Positions 1 through 9,100 of a stretch of 15,117 nt of DNA are shown piece after piece. The stretch covers positions 1-15,117 of the forward strand of contig JBFZAG010000031.1 of assembly GCA_041309145.1 (NCBI GenBank), given 5' to 3'. Positions within the stretch are counted from its first letter, which is position 1, and each line of letters starts with the position of its first letter. The stretch comes from JAPLLS01 sp041309145. GTDB lineage: Bacteria > Omnitrophota > Gorgyraeia > Gygaellales > Profunditerraquicolaceae. Made by a program: the position numbers and the translations under genes. The notes under the pieces are model-generated. The model made no database searches. It was not told the origin of the DNA and was given only the letters and a program-made list of their open reading frames with translations.

Positions 1-148
1 CAGCGGCATTGCCGTGGAAAAATTCATTTTTAAGGGCTTCCTTGATCGGATAGATGATCGACTCGTCGTGCCCCCCGAGAATTGAAAGCTCATAAGCAAT
101 ATAGGCAAACTGACGCGTCAGATCATCGTACCAAAACGGACCCGGCTC
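1..148 (-). other. Probable start of a GHKL (HATPase) domain, cut by window edge
   Basis: The last visible residues (about 3545-3593) read SILGGHDESIIYPIKEALKN and then EFFHGNAA. The EALKN-x3-HGN block matches the N-box of GHKL ATPases, especially the RsbW/anti-sigma subgroup (E-A-x-x-N-A-x-x-H-G), with E3581, N3585 and H3589 in the expected spacing. The Asn would coordinate Mg-ATP. The nucleotide-binding G-boxes would lie beyond base 1 and cannot be checked here. Confidence 0.5.
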
Positions 149-3100
149 CGGGATCTTTCTCAGATCAAAGGCGACTACCTTGCCTTCTTTGAACGCTGTT
201 ATTGCCTTTTCATCAATATACTCATCGAAAATATCAATATCCACCACCTCGCCAGCGCGGGACCTGCTTTTGACATAATCCCGCAGGCCACCATCCTTCT
301 GCGCCAGGGTAGTCCCTTTTCTTAAGTTATCTATGTCCTCTATCAGGGCCACCAGTTTGCCATCTCGCAGCATGAACACGTTCAACTTGTCGGTTACGCC
401 CCTGAACCCGTCTCTTTGATCGGTCATATCATCAGTGATGATCAAAGTGGACTCCAATTCGCCTTTGGGACCTTCGGAAAAGAAAAATACGGGAAATTTG
501 AAATCGTCGAAATTGATTATCTTAACCAGCTCTCTTTGCTTATTAATGAGCTTAGGCACGAATCCGACCCTGACCTTGTTTTGCATTAATCCGGCGGTCA
601 AATGATGGCCGTAAAGATTGGTATCTATCCCTTTTCCCAGCCTTGTCCAGCCCCTGTCCGCTGACTTGCGGATCATCTGCTGCAGAAGATAAAACGATAT
701 GTTGCGCAAACTCTTATCCTGCGCCTCTGCCATATCGCGATTGGTAACAGTAGCTTCATATGAGATGGAATAGTGATCTTTGGATTCTTTTACGATAATT
801 CCGCCCAATATCCTGTTAGTTTGCCGCTCAACCAAATAAAGACCGAACCTCCTGTCCTTAATAAACTTTAAAGCATCATTGTTATATTCTGTCTCGATCT
901 GACTGACCAGCGCCGGTCTTCCCCTCTCTTTAGCGCCCATTTTATCCTTGTAGAATTCAACAAACTGTTCGATATGTCCGGTGGTCTCGCCCCGGTCTTC
1001 GATAAGCTCGTATTCCCCGCTTCGTATTTTTTCTTCTATAACCGCCGCGTCTTTTTTGAATATTCTGCGGGAGTTGCTGGAGAAACGCTTAAGATACTCA
1101 TCCATGATCGTGCCGCTAGCTGCCCTGGGAAAGGACATTTCATAACTGATCTTTGTCGACTTCAGGAAGTATCCTTCTTTTTTTAAGGCTTTAATCTGTT
1201 GATCCGAAGGGTTTAAAACTTTGACCATCGCTATATCGGCTTCTTCACCTTCTGATTCGGAGCTGCGGATCTCTTCCAGAGAACTCTCTTCGCTGAATTC
1301 CCTCCAGCGCAGATCAAAAAGCGAACCTACGGTTTTGCCCTCGACAATTTCCCTTAAACCGAATTTTTCCTTAATCGCCTGGACTTCTTCGCCGGCAGGC
1401 AGTAACTTCAATACTGATATTTTACTGTAATGATCTTTCTTCTGTTTTATCACATGGAAATGGTCACTATAGCTGTATGTGGCTATGCCTTTAGGAAGGA
1501 ACAGCGATACTTCCTCTCCCTTTAATGTACTCGGTTTCAGCACAGGGACATCCCCTGCCCCTTGAACGCTCATCAACGTTGACAATATCTGCAATACCGC
1601 ATACATCTCTTTGATGCCTTTGGAATTAAACTGGCTGTTCTCTTCGACAAAAATTTGCGGATTGTCTCTTCCGTCGTCATCTTGAGCGGTCAACAATCGA
1701 ATGATCCTGCGGGTGACAACCTCCCCCTTGCTATTTCTGAGGATTATTGCCTTAACTGTTGCATTATTTATGTAGCCCACTAAACCCCTGTTCAGAAGAG
1801 TTCCTCCGGTTCTCTGACAGGAAGTGAAATAACGGCTATTACCTATTGTTAGCAAATCAAAAAGTCCTCCGGTGATTTCAATGGTGAATGTTTCGCCGTC
1901 AATAGTGCATTTGAACTTCAAGTCTTTTTTCCACAGCTCAGCTATACGCTCGACAACTTCTACCTGCTGAGCATACTCAGAGTCTTTCTTCATCTTTTCC
2001 AGCAGATCATCCTGATTTTCCGATATTAACGCCTGCTTTTGTTTTGAAGATAATAACGAGCGGGCGATCTTATCGAGGACTTTTGGTAAATCAGGGCTGC
2101 TGTATTTATATTCGGAGAATTTACCCTGCATTTCCGCGATTATCGCTTTCCACATTAACTGATAGATCTCCTGGTATATTTTCTTATTTTTGTTCCCCAG
2201 ATATATCTTGATGATCTTAAAAATATCGTTGCCTTCATAGTCCTTTTTCGAGAATGCTTCAGAACCCACGTATCCGGCCATCAATTCCTCTGCTTCGGAC
2301 GGATCGATGCCGCTGATGCCCTTGAAAGTAGCTATGAAGTCCTGGGGTAGATATCTTTTCATTACCTCTTGCAGCGCGTTGTAATTTTGCGCGGAGTAAT
2401 TCGGTTTTCTGCCCTGCCCGGCCTCTTCTTCGGATACAATGATATCTTTTAAAATCGCATCGCTCAGGACCAATATTTTATTCACGCCGGGCTGGGTCTC
2501 ATCGATAAACTCCAGCTCGCCTTTTTGTGATTTTCTATAAATGTCCAGGACGTTATAAAAATTCTTGATCATCACGCGGAAGCTGTCAATGTTCAACGGA
2601 TCAAGCCCGCCCAGGTCTTCGGGCTTAGTCTGCTTATCCAAAAGATATTTAAGCGCGCCTTTAAAAACATTGTTTTTATTGATCGCCCCCTGGTAAGGGA
2701 TGTCGGAAATATCCATCTGGGAGAATGACTGCAATGTATCAAGAAGGGCGTTCTTAGTATCCGCGTCCATATCCCTGTTTTTCTTGGTGGTTATGAATTT
2801 CTTGAACAAGCCGAGAGTTTCCCAGTCATACGCATCTTTGTCTGTGCGCGTGATCCGCAATAATGATTCCAGATAAACATGGGGTATTTGATAGTCAGTT
2901 GCCTGCGCTACGCCGTCTTTGACCCAGGAGGCTAATTCCTTAAACGCCGACCAGGCATCAGCAAGGCCTTTTTTATCTTTGAGGATATTGTCTATGTTCG
3001 GCTTTTTGGCGCCATTCGCAAACTTGACATTGCCCGAGACCGACTCAAGGGCGCTGATAACTCCATCGATAAGTAGGCCTTTCTTGCTGTTGTCTATCTG

Positions 3101-6100
3101 TTGACTGGAAATGATCCTGGTAAGCTGTTCTTTCTGCGCACCGGATAATTTCCGCGCCAGCGCAGCCATAATGGCCAGAGACTCTTTATTGAAACCATTG
3201 CGCACTCTGCCTCCGGTAGCGATCTCGGCGATAGCCTTCTCATCGGGACTCTCGATTATTCTTTTGAGGATAGCGAAATCCACGGCATTATCGTCGTTCT
3301 TGATATCCGCTTCCTTGGCCAGAATCAGAAGCAACTGCATCTGGCTCAAAACGTTCATTTCATCAAGAATGCCCAGAACCAGGCCGAAATCAACAAGCCG
3401 TTCGCTTTCTTCCATTTCCGGCATTTGTTTCAAGATGCTCTGGACCAGCCCGCAGATCTCAAACCAGGGCATGATCCCGAATTTAGTCGTCAGTAATGCC
3501 GAATTTTTGATGCCCCGCACCCTTGCGAATTCAGCTATATCCTGGTAGGTATTGGCTTTATTCAATTCTTCCAGGATAGTGATCAGATTCTGCTCGTTCA
3601 CCCCCTGTTCTTTAGTGAGCGCGGCCAGAGCGGAAAAAGACCGCCCCAGGACATAAAAATTCCAGATCAGCCATTCCAGATTTTTCATGACCCGGTCCCG
3701 ATCGCCCTCCGAAGAGAATCGTTCTTTGACTTTACTTTCGATATTCTCCATGGTGGTCTGGACCGTTTTCCGCGGGTCCTGATTGATGGCTTTTATGAGA
3801 TACCTCAGATCTTTCAAGTCGATATACCCTAAAAGCCCGCTTTCCTTGATCTCGTGAAGCATTTTGTTATCCAGCCTGTATTTATCCGGATTATTCTTAA
3901 AGAACATATCGAACAAATTCTTTTCAGCCGTTAGATCAGATTGCCTGAAGAGGCAATCCAGCAATATCAGCTTGGCATCAGCGTCGACCCTTCTCTCCAG
4001 TCGGTTAGCGGTCTGCTCTTTGCCGAATTGCGAGATCAGGTAATTCACATTCCCCCGGAAACGCGCGGTGAGCTTGATTGCTTTGCGCAGCGGCAGGGAG
4101 TTCAGCTTCAAATACCGCGCTACCGTGATATTCACGCCTAATGCCCGGGCCAGGGTCTGTTCGTCTACGCGGGAAATTCCCAGACGGTATAAAAACCCTC
4201 CCGCCAAGGTCCCGGTTGCCAAACCCATCAGGATCATCGCCGAATATATAGCCGGGTACGATAGGTCGTTTTTCGGCGCCCTGTAGGGGATACCCAGGAA
4301 GCTCTGATCCACGTCTGCTCCGAACACCTGTTTTGACAGATCATCCGTCGCTCTTCCCTGGTAATGCTGCGGCAAAATAAATGTCGCGTCATATCCGCTT
4401 TCGGCGTACTGCATGAGGGAGTTGGTATTATACTGTTTGGCGACCAGGTCTTCGTAATTGGCGGACAGCTTTGTTAACAGCTGTAACTTCTTGAATCTAG
4501 GTTCGGAAATGGCCTTTTGGAACGGCTGGCCGCGGTATGATAATTTTCCCGTATTATCGTAAGTATAATATATTATTTCTCTCGGAAAGAAAGCTGTGCC
4601 TTCGCTTTTCGTCAACTCCATGTCATAATAATAACTGTGGTGATAAAGCTCGGTATACTCGTCTATCGCCGCTTCCAATTGATCCTTCTCTTTGACGATA
4701 TCCTTGATCACCGCCGGGACATTAACCGCCGACTTCAGACGTTTTTCCCAGATATTCCTCTCGTACTGGAAAGCCGGGTCCTGCGGGATAAAACGCTCCA
4801 CGTCATTTCCTTCTCTGACGAATTGGCCCATGTTTCCCGCGATCACGGCATCACGGACAAGAACATAATACTGATTGCTGATCCCCATGATATTATCCAG
4901 CGCTTCCATCTGGGCGCCCCTGGCCCCAAGCGCGTCATCATAATTGTAGTTTTTACCGTAAGTATCCCGGTATTTGCCAGCGGCAGCGTCAAGGAGATCT
5001 TTCTGTTCAACCAGTTTCTCCAGATGATTGTCGCGGACAGGATCGCCTGTGGGCACTTCGGCGCTGTGCGTGAACTTCATGTCCTTGATACTGATCGTTC
5101 CCGGATAAGAATCATCATCGAAGAATATCCCCACGCTGCGGACGTCTTCGGGCGTGACATAAGCACCCGCCAGGGCAATCTCCACTTTTTGCCAACTGTC
5201 GCCGATCGACCTCACCGGGACACCGTTCGAAATTCCGCCCGAGCTAAACACTACCTGTATGTTATTACCTCCGGTCTCGTCTTTCGCCCAGAAGGAAAAA
5301 GTATCAAAATCTTTCAGGTTCTTGTTCACCGCGATTTCGCAGCTGCCGGTTCGGTAATACATGCTCTTTTGGAAAGAAAGCTCCAGAACAGGAATGTTAT
5401 CACCTTCCTCCGCCGGTTGTAATCGCGCATCCACCTCCCCCTTCAAGGTTATCTCCCCTGAATTAGGAAGAGAGTTATAGCGCGCTTCAAACTCACGCGC
5501 CTGCTTAACCTCGGAGTCAAATTCCTGCATCCGCTGCTCCGGGAAATCCCCCTTTGTAATCTTGTCCTGGATATATGCGCGGCGTGTTGGCACGTCGTAC
5601 AAATAAACCAGCGCCAAGGCATGCTCTGATTGCATCGAACCAGCGGTGAAATTGCTGAATAATTTATTAAAATCAATTGGATAAGATATGTTGTCGCTTG
5701 GCGCAATATCCGCAACAACCGTATTGTCTTCGAGATTGTCGTTAAGTTGCTGGCCTAAAACGATGTTTGTATCGTTCGTATTTGCGTTGATATGCTCATT
5801 CGCGCCTGAGACTAAAGGTATCAAACCCGAGAATAGCGTCGCGCCAAACAATATCAGCATTGCATAACGCATAAAACGCGATTCTAAGAAACCAGGGGCT
5901 GTTTGTGCTGAAGGGGCTTTCATTGACAAGGAGTGCTCTTTAAATTCATCCAAAAGATTTAACAGTCCCCCTAAATCAAAATCATTTAGCCTGAACCAGA
6001 GCTTGAAACCTTTTGTTTTCTCCAGCATTCTGACTGATTTAGAATCGCGCAACTGCTCGATCGCGCGAGCCCGGAAATAATCGTACCATCCGCCAAGTTC

Positions 6101-9100
6101 TTCTTCAGACATCTCCAGGACATCGACAATATCTGATTCTATGCCTGCGGTGAACTCGGGCCTTTCTAAAGCGTCAGAAACCCATCTCTCCATATCTTCC
6201 CTATTCAGCGCCGCCCCTCCTCCGTCGCGCTGCGCAGCTCCGGCGATGTAGCAAGCCTGCAGGGAATATTCATACGGATCATAGCTGAACTGGTGTATTG
6301 CGCTGAGTGGCATCCTTGCGTAATTCCTGGCGGCAATGACTCCTTGTATTTCCGAACGGTTGGAATGGATCCCTTCCGAAACAGGGATCAACACCTCTTG
6401 ACAGCCTAATGGTTTGGCAAGCGCCTTGGCATACTCAATAAGCTTATTATAAATATCCTCGCTGTTCACCTTGGTCAACAGGGTAACGCCCGGATTTATG
6501 CCCGGCAGAACAAGATACCGTTTCCCGGCGTCATTAACGATAAAAAGATGCATCCCCCCCTGAGCGATATTGTTCTCATCGAAAATGATTACATTCAGGA
6601 AATTCGGATCATCCCAGAGCTTTTGATCCGAAGCAACACAAACCCCCATATTCAAACCGGCTACTCCATGGGCCTTGCGCTTAGAAACCACAAAACGCAG
6701 CTTCATCTTTCCCTGGGTTTCGTTGAAAGCGTATTTTGCCGATACCTCTTTCTGCATCACTTTGTACTCTTTACCCTGCAAGGACGCGGTGATCTCGAAT
6801 ATTTCTTTGCCGGGTTGAACCGCAAAAGTGACCTCTTTCAGTATATTTTCAATCTCCGCTTTTGCCGTTTTATTCCTTACCCCTTCCCAGATCGAATCCA
6901 TGATCGCGGAATCCCGGATATCCAATAGGCCGAATATCTTTTCTCTGGCCGTTTCCGAATCATCTTTAAACCGGCTGTTTATTACCACGATCGCCCCGGC
7001 AACCTTATAAGGATTCTCGATCTTGGTTGCAAATTTATTGTGAATGATCTTGCCGTAACCTTCGGGATTGTTTTTCTTGTATTGCTCGACGCAGCCCGAA
7101 ACCAGGTCCCTCAATGTGTCGCCGAAGAATTCTTTTAAGGCCATGACATTGTTTACTGACCCTAATAAAGCCGGAAGCGCGGAATTTCGGGAATGCCTGA
7201 AATAACGGTAGAGACCTTTTAACAATTCCCTGCGGTTCTTAACCAACTCGCCGGCCTGCCAATTCTTTATTATCTGTTCACCCAGGTCAATGATCTCCTT
7301 TTCACTCATGACAACCGACGCCTCCTGATTCACTTCCGCAACTACACTTAAAATAGACCCCCACGGAGTTTCATCCAGAGGCTTTGCCGAGTCCTTCAAG
7401 ATATATCTTCCGATGCTAACTTCAGTAAAATATCTATCCCTCAAAGATGCCGGGATTTTATCGGTATCTTTCTTGCGATCCGGGCGCCGGCGATAGAAAT
7501 TAAGATATAGCGAGTTTTCGGAGGTGACCGCCGGCGGAAACACATAATAGAGCATCGGGCCGAATAACGGATCATTTTCCACCTCGCTGGCATCGCCCGA
7601 AGTAATCTTATTGTGTATATATTGCACCTTTACTTTCAACTCATTCAGTTTTTCAGGATTATCTTTGTAAGCCTGGTATAGATCTAAAATATAATAGGGT
7701 ATTTCTTTCAGATATTGCCTGATTCGCTCCTTTTCTCCGGAAATCGGGATTGTTATCACTTTATTCTTTATTCCCGCATACAAGAAATTTTTCAGGAAAT
7801 CATAAGCCCTTATACCCTGACTTTGCACAAGCTCATTGAGAAACTCAATATCTGATTCTGATTTTATTGCCTCAGTATAAGCATAAATACCCCTGATCTC
7901 CTCCAAACACAAGAATGCCCCTTGAGTTTGGCTATAGATCGTCGGCTTGACCAGTTTGCTCCAGGCAGAAGGATATCGTTCCCAAAGCGGTTCGAGCTTA
8001 ACCAGTTCAGTAGCTGTTTGCTGTTCAACCCCTGCGCACAATGAAAATATGTCCTTCATTTCCTTCCCTATCCGCACCACGTCTTCTTTGCTTCCAATAG
8101 TCCGCTGCCGCAGCGGGAACCCGTATCCAAATAAATACATCCCGTTCTCTCTGGCAGCAATTGCCTGATCGACTAGATCCGACCAGTACAGTTTTATATC
8201 CCCTTTAAACCTGAGAAGCAGCAATTCTAAGCCGCTATCATACATCCGCTCCATATTAACCCCTGAAGCTCTTCCCAGCCGGATCAAATCATTACCTATA
8301 CGTTTCAGATCTTTTTCGTTAGTGATAAGGCTTTTTACATTAACAAGGCCTTTTTCAAACAGGGGCTCAGCGATATCTCCCGCGTCCGCCCACAGCTCGA
8401 TTATGGCCGGCTCGTATTGTTCAAACTCCTTCGCGTTAAACATACCGTTTATAACCAATTTCAAGATGGCGATAAGCTGTACCGGTCCTACGCCGTTTTT
8501 CTTCAGGGATACAACATTGGCGGAAAATCCCTCCAATTCTTCGGCCGGAGTTTTATTTCTCGCCAGGAAAATAATAACCTGGGTTATCCCGGCTGAATCC
8601 ACCCCAGCTGATTTAAGTTCCTTTGCCAGACTGAAAAATGAACCGATTGAATTCGGAATAAGAGTCGGGGATGAAACATCTCCATAGCCGTTCAATATAG
8701 ACCGAAAGGTATTTTGGGCGCTTAAACGAACATCTGGATCAGGGTCAGTTAAAAGAGCGGCCAAGAAACCGATAGAGTCCATCCCTTTGAAATGCGGTAT
8801 CAATTCACATGCCTTAGCGCGGACAAAAGGGTCCGGATTACTTAACCACTCCAACAAAGGCTTTTCCAGAAAAGGCGCGGGCGAGAGATGCCACTGATGC
8901 GCGGGATCACTTTTCTCGGTCATGAAATACAAAGTCTGCCATATTCTTTCGCGGACAACTAACGGTAGAGATGTGTCTAGGAACGCGGCGATCACAGACC
9001 CGGCAGCGGCTTCTCTTAATCCAGCCAGTGCGTAGCTGGCGTCAAGCGCAATCCCATCCTTGGCATTTTTTGTATACCCGGAAATCATTCTGTCCATAAG

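Noticed and set aside
4637..5422. 261-aa plus-strand frame opposite the giant gene
   Set aside because: It is the complement of the well-formed CBM-like and coiled region; it has no recognisable domain, ribosome site or promoter, and open antisense frames are expected opposite a stop-free gene.
5449..5718. 89-aa minus-strand frame inside the giant gene
   Set aside because: Out-of-frame overlap with the giant frame, no features.
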